Origin: Acidimicrobiaceae bacterium
GTDB taxonomy: Bacteria; Actinomycetota; Acidimicrobiia; Acidimicrobiales; Palsa-688
Assembly: GCA_030838025.1 (NCBI GenBank)
Contig: JAUTXM010000184.1
Span: 1-18,046, forward strand
Reading direction: 5' to 3'
DNA length: 18,046 nt
Positions within the stretch are counted from its first letter, which is position 1. The number at the start of each line of letters is the position of its first letter. A program made the translations under genes and the position numbers. This document shows positions 8,374-15,413 of the stretch, piece by piece. The notes under the pieces were generated by a model that did not search any database, had not been told where the DNA came from, and saw only the letters and a program-made list of their open reading frames with translations.

Positions 8374-9159
8374 TCAGCTGGCGCTGAGCGTGCCTTGCAT
8401 GGTCGCCCGGATGGTGGCCCCCGACCCGACGGGAGTCAGGTCGATCTCGTAGCTGCCCAAGCCGAACACGGCCGACGCCACGTGACGGGTCCCGGTGCTG
8501 GTCTGGACCTGGAGGTCGCCGCGGATCGTGACCTTGCCCGGGCCGGTGATGTGCACCGCGGCCGGTGCCAGATGGACTTGGGCATGACCGGCGGTCTGCA
8601 TCGTGGCGCGGTCCCCCGCGTCGAACGCGACGTTCGCACGCGGCGTGGCCAGCCCTCCCGACCCCACCGCAACCGGCGCTCCCAGGTTGAAATGGCCGCT
8701 CAGCGCCCGGGGCGCTCCGTCCAGCTGCAACGTGATCCCGGACGCGTCGACCACCAGCGCGCCGCCGTCGATGGCGAGCTGACCCGAGCCGCTCACCGGT
8801 AGCGGCTGTCCCCCGTACCAGAAGACCTCCACGTCCTGGCCGCCGACGAGGACCCCGGTGATGTCGGCGTTGCCCTGCCCCCGTGATGGGATCGTGATCG
8901 TAAACGGGGGCTTCAACGCCGGACCGATTGCGTTGTCCGTCGTGAGCGAGGTGATGGTCCCGGTCACAAACGTCTGCCCGGGTCCGGGCACGATGTCCAC
9001 CGGCGCCACGCTCGTTGCGCCGGCGGCGGTCGTGCCGGGGACCGACGAACCGGGCTGCGGTCCGCCCGCGGACGGGCGCCGATGCATGGCGACACTGATG
9101 CCCAGACCGATCGCGACCAGCACGACGAGGGCGATGACGACACCGAGCGCTCGTCGCAT
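8374..9159 (-). CDS. N-terminally anchored exported protein of unknown function
   Basis: No family recognised. The 261-residue protein starts MRR and has one hydrophobic helix at about 5-25. A Pro/Gly/Thr-rich linker follows to about residue 55. The rest is a long Gly/Thr/Val-rich region without Cys that looks beta-stranded (repeated patterns such as GSGQLAIDGGALVVDASGITLQLDG). This fits an extracytoplasmic domain held by an uncleaved signal anchor. There is no lipobox. ATG at 9159 is preceded on its strand by GGTGAT, a weak ribosome site. It stands alone, convergent with the small membrane gene and divergent from the flavin reductase. Confidence 0.7.
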   Translation of the reverse strand: MRRALGVVIALVVLVAIGLGISVAMHRRPSAGGPQPGSSVPGTTAAGATSVAPVDIVPGPGQTFVTGTITSLTTDNAIGPALKPPFTITIPSRGQGNADITGVLVGGQDVEVFWYGGQPLPVSGSGQLAIDGGALVVDASGITLQLDGAPRALSGHFNLGAPVAVGSGGLATPRANVAFDAGDRATMQTAGHAQVHLAPAAVHITGPGKVTIRGDLQVQTSTGTRHVASAVFGLGSYEIDLTPVGSGATIRATMQGTLSAS

Positions 9160-9259
9160 CGATCACCGACCACCGGCAGGCATGGTCGCAAAGTCCTAGC
9201 AGACCCCCCGCTCGGTAATCCGCGTTACGTGGGCAATCCCCGTCGCTCCTGGTCGCCAG

Positions 9260-9265
9260 TAGGGT
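9260..9265 (+). promoter_or_regulatory. Putative -10 box, flavin reductase gene
   Basis: TAGGGT fits TANNNT and ends ten bases before ATG 9276, leaving no ribosome site. A transcript would start within a few bases of the ATG, so a leaderless mRNA is likely. Confidence 0.5.
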
Positions 9266-9275
9266 GCGGTAAAGC

Positions 9276-9800
9276 ATGGCCGATGGCGTCGACGGGATCA
9301 GCGACCTGGTGGACGGCGGTGCCGCTACCGTCGACACCGCCCATTTCCGCGCCGTGCTGGGCCATTTCGCCACCGGGATCGTGGTTGTCACCGGGGTGCT
9401 CGACGGGGTGCCGTACGGGCTGACGTGCCAGTCGTTCGTCAGCCTTTCGCTCGATCCCGGATTGGTGGCGTTCTCCCCGTCGAAGCGATCGAGCAGCTGG
9501 AAACGAATCCAGGAATCGGGCGCCTTCTGCGCCAACGTACTGACCGAGGACCAGGAGGACGTGAGCCGGGTGTTCGCCACCTCGGGGGCCGACAAGTTCC
9601 GCGGCGTCGGCTGGCGGCCGTCGGAGACCGGCTCACCCATCCTGCAGGACGTGCTGGCGTGGGTCGACTGCCGCATCGAGGCCCGCTACGACGCGGGCGA
9701 CCACGACATCATCGTGGGCCGGGTGGTCGACCTCGAGGCGGCGCCGCGGGGGCGGCCCCTGCTGGCGTACCGCGGCGGGTACGGCCGCTTCGACGCCTGA
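9276..9800 (+). CDS. Flavin reductase-like FMN-binding protein
   Basis: This belongs to the flavin reductase-like family, whose members use NAD(P)H to reduce FMN or FAD for partner monooxygenases. Its 174 residues show the family landmarks: FRAVLGHFATGIVVVTG (about 24-40), LTCQSFVSLSLDPGLVAFSPSKRSSSW for flavin binding, ADKFRGVGW, DHDIIVGRVVDLE, and the closing LLAYRGGYGRF. The N-terminal 20 residues are an acidic extension. No oxygenase gene lies beside it, so its partner is unknown. Some relatives are F420- or FMN-dependent enzymes in their own right. ATG 9276 is chosen for its placement after the -10 box. Confidence 0.88.
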   Translation: MADGVDGISDLVDGGAATVDTAHFRAVLGHFATGIVVVTGVLDGVPYGLTCQSFVSLSLDPGLVAFSPSKRSSSWKRIQESGAFCANVLTEDQEDVSRVFATSGADKFRGVGWRPSETGSPILQDVLAWVDCRIEARYDAGDHDIIVGRVVDLEAAPRGRPLLAYRGGYGRFDA

Positions 9801-9813
9801 CACCGGCTCCCCC

Positions 9814-9819
9814 TACGGT
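9814..9819 (+). promoter_or_regulatory. Putative -10 box, RmlC-like gene
   Basis: TACGGT fits TANNNT and ends eight bases before GTG 9828. A GAGG lies only two bases before the GTG, too close to act as a ribosome site, so a leaderless start is the better reading. Confidence 0.5.
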
Positions 9820-9827
9820 ACCGAGGC

Positions 9828-10379
9828 GTGCCACGCATCTCGGAGTCCGATGTCATCACCGGCGTGTTCATCGTCGAGCCGGACCTGCATGGCGACCAGC
9901 GGGGCCGCTTCATCGAGACCTATCGCCGGTCCTGGTTCCCATTGGGGCGCGAGATGGTGCAGGGCAACCGATCCGACAAGACCGCGGGCACGGTGGTCGG
10001 CTTGCACTACCACCTGCACCAGGCGGACTACTGGCTGGTTCCCCGGGGCACCGCCCGGGTGGTGCTCCACGACCTTCGGGAAGGATCGCCGACCGACGGT
10101 GCCACGTTGGTGCTCGAGATCGGCGAGGCCGACAGCCGCGGCGTCTTCATCCCGCCCGGCGTGGCGCATGGCTTCGCGGCGCTCACCGACCTGATGATCA
10201 CCTACCTGGTCGACAGCTATTACAACCCTGAGGACGAACTGGGCGTGGCCTGGGACGATCCCGAGATCGGGGCCGACTGGGGGGTCGCTGACCCCATCTT
10301 GTCGGCCCGTGACCAGGCCAACCCCCGCCGCAACGACATCGCGCCCGGTCGCCGCCCCTACGCCGGCCTGCGCCGCTAA
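9828..10379 (+). CDS. RmlC-like sugar-nucleotide epimerase (cupin)
   Basis: The 183-residue protein follows the dTDP-4-dehydrorhamnose 3,5-epimerase family. It has DQRGRFIETY (about 23-32), NRSDKTAGTVVGLHYH with the catalytic His60, the PRGTARVVLHDLR strand pair (Asp82), FIPPGVAHGF (about 108-116), and a Tyr131/Tyr132 pair in DSYYNPEDELGVAWDDPEIGADW. Two usual active-site residues are changed. The Arg of RGLHYQ is Val58, and the Lys of the QxKLV segment is Asp67. It may therefore be a related sugar epimerase or isomerase with another substrate. No other rml genes are nearby. The start is GTG 9828 after a -10 box. Confidence 0.8.
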   Translation: MPRISESDVITGVFIVEPDLHGDQRGRFIETYRRSWFPLGREMVQGNRSDKTAGTVVGLHYHLHQADYWLVPRGTARVVLHDLREGSPTDGATLVLEIGEADSRGVFIPPGVAHGFAALTDLMITYLVDSYYNPEDELGVAWDDPEIGADWGVADPILSARDQANPRRNDIAPGRRPYAGLRR

Positions 10380-10409
10380 GCCCGGCGCCCGCTCCGGCCG
10401 AATCTGCGC

Positions 10410-10814
10410 CTAGCTCAGGGCCGATTCGATGGCCGACCGCCCGATCAACCGGGCCTCCACCTGGCCGTAGCGGTTGGCCAGCAGGAGCGCCGGTACCTCC
10501 CGGACATGGAACGCCTCAGCCAGGAGGGGTTCCTTGCGGGTGTCGATCTCGGTCACCTGCGACGCCGGCTCCGAGGTCCGAAGGCGCTCGGCGATGGCAT
10601 CGCAGCGCCGGCACTCGGGGGTGGTGAACACGACCCACGTCCGCTCCGCCCCCCGCAGCACCTCGGCCGGAACCAGGGGGAGTTGGGAAAAGGGGTCCCG
10701 TGCCGGACGCCCCCGGCGCCGCCGCCCCCGGCGCTGCCGGAGGGCCCGCCCCGCCAGTGCCAGGCCAAAGCACACAAAGAGGATGAGGGCGACCCGCGGC
10801 ACCAGAAAGAACAT
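10410..10814 (-). CDS. Membrane-anchored thioredoxin-like protein
   Basis: This 134-residue protein has one hydrophobic helix (about 5-22), an Arg-rich stretch (RQRRGRRRRGRPAR, about 27-39), and a thioredoxin-fold domain. The domain shows VVFTTPECRRC with active-site Cys68 and Cys71, and the cis-proline loop REVPALLLAN (Pro108). It probably exchanges thiols and disulfides at the membrane. The Arg cluster right after the helix suggests the domain stays in the cytoplasm, unlike TlpA-type proteins. I chose ATG 10814 because it gives a clean N-terminal helix and follows a -10-like TATCCT on its strand (plus-strand 10825-10830). The longer open frame upstream would overlap the ftsH-like start. It is convergent with the RmlC-like gene across 30 bases. 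Confidence 0.8.
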   Translation of the reverse strand: MFFLVPRVALILFVCFGLALAGRALRQRRGRRRRGRPARDPFSQLPLVPAEVLRGAERTWVVFTTPECRRCDAIAERLRTSEPASQVTEIDTRKEPLLAEAFHVREVPALLLANRYGQVEARLIGRSAIESALS

Positions 10815-10824
10815 GTCAATACCG

Positions 10825-10830
10825 AGGATA
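10825..10830 (-). promoter_or_regulatory. Putative -10 box, thioredoxin-like gene
   Basis: On the minus strand this reads TATCCT, ten bases before ATG 10814. With the TAGAAT at 10868 it makes a compact divergent promoter region. Confidence 0.45.
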
Positions 10831-10867
10831 AGGCGCCGCCGCCTCTTGATCGGCGAGATGCGGTGCG

Positions 10868-10873
10868 TAGAAT
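10868..10873 (+). promoter_or_regulatory. Putative -10 box, FtsH-like gene
   Basis: TAGAAT, close to consensus TATAAT, lies five bases before ATG 10879. That spacing places transcription start at or next to the A of the ATG, so the mRNA is probably leaderless. Confidence 0.55.
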
Positions 10874-10878
10874 TGGTT

Positions 10879-12678
10879 ATGGAACTCTCATCCCTCGGCC
10901 AGGCGCAGGTTCTGCGGTCCGCAACAGTCGACGTCGTCGTCGCCCGGGAGCGGGCCCGCCAGCTCCGAATTCGGCGGATCGTCGTCTTCCTGGCCCTCGT
11001 CACCGCCTTCGTGGTCGTACGGGATTTGGGTGGCCACCCGATCGGCTTCGGGTTACCTCACCTGCCCCAGAGCATGGCCAACATGGGACCGGCCATGGTG
11101 CTGGTCCTGCTGCTCGGCGTGATGATGGCAGTCCCGCTGATCGGCGCGGGCCGCTCGCCGCACGTCACGTTCCGCGCCGACGAGATCGATGTCTCCTTTG
11201 ACGACGTCCGCGGCGCCACCGTGGTGGTCGAGGAGGTCGTGAAGTCCCTCAACCTGTTCCTCGCCTACAAGACCTTCCAGGAGCGCATGGGTGGCAACCC
11301 CCGCCGGGCCATCCTCTTCGAGGGACCGCCGGGGACCGGGAAGACCTACCTGGCCAAGGCGATGGCCAAAGAGGCGGGGGTCCCGTTCCTGTTCGTGTCG
11401 TCTTCCGCGTTCCAGTCGATGTACTACGGCCAGACCAACCGCAAGATCCGCTCCTACTTCAAGGCCCTGCGCTCCGCGGCTCGCCGGGAAGGCGGCGCCA
11501 TCGGCTTCATCGAGGAGATCGACGCCATCGGCGCCGCCCGCAGCGGCATGGGTTCGAGCACCGGGCGCGAGGGCATCTCCGGCGTCGTCAACGAGTTGCT
11601 CATCCAGCTGCAATCCTTCGATCAGCCGCCGGGGGGTCTGCGCCTGGTGGGCGGGTTGATCGACGGGATCAACCGGTTCCTGCCCTCGAGCCGCCGGTTG
11701 CGCAAGCCTCGTGCGACCCACGCCAACGTGCTGGTGATCGGGGCCACCAACCGGGCGGCCGACCTCGACCCGGCCCTGCTTCGTCCGGGCCGCTTCGACC
11801 GTTCGATCTATTTCGACCTTCCGTCACGGGCCGGGCGCCGCGACATCATCGACTACTACCTGGCCAAGAAGTCCCACCACAGCGACCTCGACGATTCCAG
11901 CCGCCGCGACACGCTCGCGGCCATGACCCTCGGCTACTCCCCCGTCATGATCGAGCATCTATTCGACGAGGCGCTGGTGTGGGCGTTGCGCCGGGGAGCC
12001 GAGCACCTGAACTGGGACGACATCCAGCAGGCCAAGATGACCGAGGAGATCGGCCTGGCCCAGCCGGTGGCGTACACCGAGGCAGAGCGTCGTACCATTG
12101 CCACCCACGAGTCGGGCCACGCCACCGTGGCCTACCTGGTCGGGGCGGGCCGCAAGCTCGAGGTGCTGTCGGTGATCAAGCGCAAGGATGCGCTGGGCCT
12201 GCTGGCCCATTCCGAAACCGAGGAACGCTTCACCCAGACGAGGACCGAGATTCTCGCCCTCATCCAGATCGCCTTCGGGGGCCTGGTAGCCGAGGAGCTG
12301 TTCTTCGGCGAGACGAGCAGCGGCGTGGCGGGCGACCTGCAGATGGCGACAACAGCCGCGGCCCAGATGGTCGGCACGCTGGGGATGGCGGGATCGCTGG
12401 TGTCGCTCGACGCGGCCTCCGGACCTGGGGGGGCCAATATCGTGGCCAAGGTGCTGTCGACCGACGACGGCCGCCAGGCGGTCGAGAAGATCCTCGACGA
12501 CGCCCGATCCAAGGTTCGCAGCCTTTTGGCGGACAACCTCGTGACCGTCGAAGCCCTCCGCGACGCCCTGCTCGATCGCGACGAGCTCGTCGGCGAGGAG
12601 ATCACCGCAGTGATCGCCGAGTCCCGTCAGGCCCCGGTGTCCGACCAGAGCGTCCCCGACATCATCGACCTGCGCTAA
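10879..12678 (+). CDS. Diverged FtsH-type AAA+ zinc metalloprotease
   Basis: FtsH proteases unfold and degrade membrane and soluble proteins at the inner membrane. This 599-residue relative has two helices (about 33-47 and 70-89) joined by only about 20 residues, much less than the periplasmic domain of E. coli FtsH. The AAA+ module has Walker A GPPGTGKT (Lys155), a pore-like MYYG, the arginine region RPGRFDRS, and a 30-40 residue insertion before VLVIGATNR. Walker B reads FIEEID (Glu212, Glu213) where FtsH has FIDEID. The M41 site is intact: HESGH (His410, Glu411, His414) and Asp486 as likely third zinc ligand; GGLVAEELFFGE also matches. ATG 10879 is chosen by the -10 spacing and N-terminal helix. 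It is diverged enough that I withhold the ftsH name. Confidence 0.85.
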   Translation: MELSSLGQAQVLRSATVDVVVARERARQLRIRRIVVFLALVTAFVVVRDLGGHPIGFGLPHLPQSMANMGPAMVLVLLLGVMMAVPLIGAGRSPHVTFRADEIDVSFDDVRGATVVVEEVVKSLNLFLAYKTFQERMGGNPRRAILFEGPPGTGKTYLAKAMAKEAGVPFLFVSSSAFQSMYYGQTNRKIRSYFKALRSAARREGGAIGFIEEIDAIGAARSGMGSSTGREGISGVVNELLIQLQSFDQPPGGLRLVGGLIDGINRFLPSSRRLRKPRATHANVLVIGATNRAADLDPALLRPGRFDRSIYFDLPSRAGRRDIIDYYLAKKSHHSDLDDSSRRDTLAAMTLGYSPVMIEHLFDEALVWALRRGAEHLNWDDIQQAKMTEEIGLAQPVAYTEAERRTIATHESGHATVAYLVGAGRKLEVLSVIKRKDALGLLAHSETEERFTQTRTEILALIQIAFGGLVAEELFFGETSSGVAGDLQMATTAAAQMVGTLGMAGSLVSLDAASGPGGANIVAKVLSTDDGRQAVEKILDDARSKVRSLLADNLVTVEALRDALLDRDELVGEEITAVIAESRQAPVSDQSVPDIIDLR

Positions 12679-14978
12679 CTCGAGGCGATCTCGATCTGGT
12701 CGCCCTCGCGGGCGGGCGCCGACGCCGCTGAGGGCGCCGACGCTGCTGTCTCGGGCGCCGACGGCGCCGAGGGCGCCGACGCTGCTGAGGGCGCCACCTC
12801 GGACTCGACCCGGCGCTCGGGGCCACCCTCGCCCCCGCCCTCGGCCGCCGCCACGGTTGCCGGAGGCGGGGCCAGGCCCACCGCCGACAGGATGAACGAC
12901 TGCACCTGGGCCTCGTCCTTCCACGCGTCATAGCGGCCCGACGGGCCGCCGTGACCGGCGTCCATCTCGGTCTTCAGGACCAGCACATTGTCGTCGGTCC
13001 GCTGCGCCCGCTGCTTGGCGACCCACTTGGCCGGTTCCCAGAACCCGACCCGGGGATCGTTCAGGCCCCCGGACACGTACATCGACGGGTAGGCACGCGC
13101 TTCGACGTTGTCGTAGGGCGAGTACGACTTGATGTACCGGTACACCTCGGGGTCCTCGATGGGATTGCCCCACTCCTCCCACTCCGTCGCTGTGAGCGGC
13201 AGGCTGGCGTCCGCCATCGTGGTCAGGACGTCGACGAACGGCACCTCGGCCACCACCGCCTTCCACAGGTCGGGACGGAGGTTGGTCACGGCGCCCATCA
13301 GAAGGCCGCCGGCGCTGCCCCCCCGGATGACCAGCCGCTCGGGCGAGGTGTAGCCCTCGGCGATCAGGTGCTCGGCGCAGGTAATGAAGTCGGTGAACGT
13401 GTTGCGCTTCTGGCGCAGCTTCCCGTCCTCGTACCACCGGCGGCCCAGCTCGCCGCCGCCCCGGATGTGGGCGATGGCGAAGACGAACCCTCGTTCCAGC
13501 AGGCTCAGCCGGGCCGAGGAGAACGTCGGGTCGATCGACAGCTCGTACGCGCCGTAGCCGTACTGCACGCACGGGTTGCTCCCGTCGCGAGGCAGGTCCC
13601 GCCGGTACACCAAGGAGATGGGGACCAGCACGCCGTCGGACGCGGTGGCCCACAGCCGCTCGCTCTGGAACCGCTCCGGGTCGTAGCCGCCCAGCACGGT
13701 CTGCTGCTTCACGACCGAACGCTGGCGGGTCTCGAGGTCGTATTCGATGCTTGATGGCGGCGTGACGAGCGAGGTGTAGCCGAACCGTAGGGTCGTCGTG
13801 GCCCATTCGAGGTTGGCCCCGACGCCGAGGCTGTAAACCGGTTCGGGTTGGTCGAGGACGTGCTCCGCGCCGTCGGCCAGCCGCAGGACGCGGATGTACT
13901 CCAGGCCCCGCTGTCGTTCCGAAACGACCACGTAGCCCTCGAACGCATCCACTCCGACGAGGCGCACGTCGGCGCGGTGCGCGACCATGACCTGCCAGTT
14001 GGATCGTCCCGGCTGGTCGACGGGGGCCCGGACGATGGCAAAGTTCTCGGCCCCGTCGTCGTTGGTGAGGATCAGGAAAACGTCGCCCTCCGCCGGGAGC
14101 ACGGCGTGCTCGACGCTGTATTCCACCCCTTGGCGTCGGGCTTCGATGAGCCGCGGGGCGTCGGTGGCCCGGCGGGCGTCGATGACGTGTGCTTCCGAGG
14201 TGACCTTGCTGTCGCAGGAGATCACGATGAAGCGTTCGCTCCGGGTGGCGCCCACGCCCACGAAGAACCGCTCGTCGTCTTCCTGGAATACCAGCGTGTC
14301 GTCGCCGGCCATGGTCCCGAGCCGGTGGCGCCAGACCTGCCACGGTCGCAGGGCGGCGTCGGGGCGGGTGTAGAACAACCACTGCCCATCGCTGCTCCAC
14401 GCCGACGAGTAGTACACGTCGTCGATGGCATCGGGGAGGTCGACGCCGGTGGCGAGGTCACGGAAGCGCAAGGCGAAGCGCTCGGCGCCCGTCAGATCGA
14501 CGGCGTAGGCGAGCAGCGTCTGGTCGGGGCTGATGTCGAAGACCCCGAGCGAGAAATAGTCGGAACCGGCCGCCATCTCGTTGTCGTCCAGCAGCACGTG
14601 CTCGCCCGGCGCCCCGGCGCCCTGCTCTTCGAGCGCCAGGACCTCGGCGGCAGCCAGCCGCTGCTCGGGGTCGGCCCGGCGGCAGTGGATCGGGTACTGC
14701 CGGCCCTCGACCGTCCGGCCGTAGTACCACCACTGGCCCTTGCGGGCCGGGGCCCCGACGTCGGACTCTTTCACCCGGCCCCGGATCTCCTCGTACAGCG
14801 CCCGGCGGACGTCCTGCAGCGGCGCCAGGGCATCGGAGGTGTAGTCGTTTTCGGCTCGCAGGTAGTCGATGACCTCGGCGTCGGTGCTGTCCTGCAGCCA
14901 GTACCAGTCGTCGTGGCGCTCGTCGCCGTGGGCGGCGAGGGTGTGCGGGCGTCGGGGGGCGAGCGGGGGCGGGCGCAT
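12675..14978 (-). CDS. S9 prolyl oligopeptidase, oligopeptidase B (protease II) type
   Basis: This is a cytoplasmic-type serine peptidase that cleaves short peptides, in oligopeptidase B usually after Arg or Lys. In 767 residues, an N-terminal DDWYWLQDSTDAEVIDYLRAEN and a beta-propeller region precede the hydrolase domain. The catalytic triad is visible: Ser555 in GGSAGGLLMG, Asp641 in GLNDPRVGFWEP, and His676 in DAGHGGPSGR. It is longer than typical members because of a roughly 65-residue Ala/Ser/Pro/Glu-rich tail. No signal peptide is seen. I start at ATG 14978, where family similarity begins; the frame stays open upstream into the divergent gene. The stop (TAG) overlaps the FtsH-like stop (TAA) as CTAA. 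Cleavage preference is inferred from the family. Confidence 0.88.
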   Translation of the reverse strand: MRPPPLAPRRPHTLAAHGDERHDDWYWLQDSTDAEVIDYLRAENDYTSDALAPLQDVRRALYEEIRGRVKESDVGAPARKGQWWYYGRTVEGRQYPIHCRRADPEQRLAAAEVLALEEQGAGAPGEHVLLDDNEMAAGSDYFSLGVFDISPDQTLLAYAVDLTGAERFALRFRDLATGVDLPDAIDDVYYSSAWSSDGQWLFYTRPDAALRPWQVWRHRLGTMAGDDTLVFQEDDERFFVGVGATRSERFIVISCDSKVTSEAHVIDARRATDAPRLIEARRQGVEYSVEHAVLPAEGDVFLILTNDDGAENFAIVRAPVDQPGRSNWQVMVAHRADVRLVGVDAFEGYVVVSERQRGLEYIRVLRLADGAEHVLDQPEPVYSLGVGANLEWATTTLRFGYTSLVTPPSSIEYDLETRQRSVVKQQTVLGGYDPERFQSERLWATASDGVLVPISLVYRRDLPRDGSNPCVQYGYGAYELSIDPTFSSARLSLLERGFVFAIAHIRGGGELGRRWYEDGKLRQKRNTFTDFITCAEHLIAEGYTSPERLVIRGGSAGGLLMGAVTNLRPDLWKAVVAEVPFVDVLTTMADASLPLTATEWEEWGNPIEDPEVYRYIKSYSPYDNVEARAYPSMYVSGGLNDPRVGFWEPAKWVAKQRAQRTDDNVLVLKTEMDAGHGGPSGRYDAWKDEAQVQSFILSAVGLAPPPATVAAAEGGGEGGPERRVESEVAPSAASAPSAPSAPETAASAPSAASAPAREGDQIEIASS
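12715..12798. repeat. Period-9/18 repeat at the 3' end of the S9 peptidase gene
   Basis: GGCGCC-led units begin at 12715, 12733, 12754, 12763, 12772 and 12790, giving spacings of 18, 21, 9, 9 and 18 bases. Most units read GGCGCCGAC followed by GCTGCTGAG-like triplets. On the minus strand they encode the Ala-Pro-Ser-rich tail of the peptidase. Confidence 0.85.
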
Positions 14979-15006
14979 GGACGCGAGCCTGGCACGACTC
15001 GGGCCG

Positions 15007-15012
15007 TACCAT
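15007..15012 (+). promoter_or_regulatory. Putative -10 box, SDR-like small gene
   Basis: TACCAT fits TANNNT and ends seven bases before GTG 15020, again a spacing suited to a leaderless mRNA. It lies in the 41-base gap between divergent genes; the minus-strand peptidase gene has no equally clear box. Confidence 0.45.
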
Positions 15013-15019
15013 CTTCGCT

Positions 15020-15397
15020 GTGGCGATGGTCGCGGTGTGCCGCGATGCCGAGACGGCCGCGGTCCTCGTCGACCGCGGAGTCCACGTGGTCCTGTGCGGG
15101 ACCGACGGCACGAGCCTGGCGGCCACGATCGCGTCCCTCCGGCAGGCCACCACCGGCCCCAACCGGCCCGACGCGCCGTGCGCCGGGCGGGTGGCGGCAT
15201 TCGTCGGTGATCTGTTCGAGCCCGAGGTGGTCGCCGCCGCGCTCGCCATGGCCGGGGAGTTGTTCGGGGCCGAGCCGGTGCTGCTCCGCAACGATTCAGA
15301 CCTCCCTCAGCTTCTGACCCGCGTGCCCGGGCCGGAGGAGGCAAGATCAGGTACGTTTGAACCCCCGTTCGATTCCTGGTCGAATCCCACCCCGTAG
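15020..15397 (+). CDS. Short SDR-like protein, probably degenerate
   Basis: The 125-residue protein resembles the first half of a short-chain dehydrogenase. Residues about 2-28 (AMVAVCRDAETAAVLVDRGVHVVLCG) match a beta-alpha-beta start. Residues about 57-90 (GRVAAFVGDLFEPEVV, then AEPVLLRND) match the strand-D...-helix-VLVNNA part. The Gly-rich NAD(P) loop is absent: RDAETAA sits where TGxxxGIG is expected. The catalytic Tyr-x3-Lys half is missing entirely. GTG 15020 is favoured by the -10 box; ATG at 15026 is an alternative. The 3' end overlaps the longest open form of the Kelch-like gene. Likely not an active dehydrogenase; it could be a small non-enzymatic protein or a decaying gene. Confidence 0.55.
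   Translation: MAMVAVCRDAETAAVLVDRGVHVVLCGTDGTSLAATIASLRQATTGPNRPDAPCAGRVAAFVGDLFEPEVVAAALAMAGELFGAEPVLLRNDSDLPQLLTRVPGPEEARSGTFEPPFDSWSNPTP
15352..15357 (+). promoter_or_regulatory. Putative -10 box, Kelch-like gene
   Basis: TACGTT fits TANNNT inside the end of the upstream gene. Transcription from about 15364 would give a leader of about 50 bases to GTG 15414. That leader holds a small inverted repeat, TTCGA at 15368... paired with TCGAA at 15380-15384. Confidence 0.3.
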
Positions 15398-15413
15398 GCG
15401 GCGGCGCAGGCAC

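Noticed and set aside
10474..10878. Upstream extension of the FtsH-like frame
   Set aside because: It runs over the thioredoxin-like gene on the other strand, has shadow composition, and the -10 box TAGAAT directly precedes ATG 10879.
13848..15317. 489-codon plus-strand open frame opposite the S9 peptidase gene
   Set aside because: The minus-strand frame has the full Ser-Asp-His triad. The plus-strand frame has no recognisable motif and is explained by third-position GC bias.
15361..15400. tRNA 3'-end-like sequence (TTCGATTC and GGTCGAATCC)
   Set aside because: The T-arm stem does not pair properly and no acceptor, D or anticodon arm is found upstream. It is probably only a small inverted repeat in a leader.
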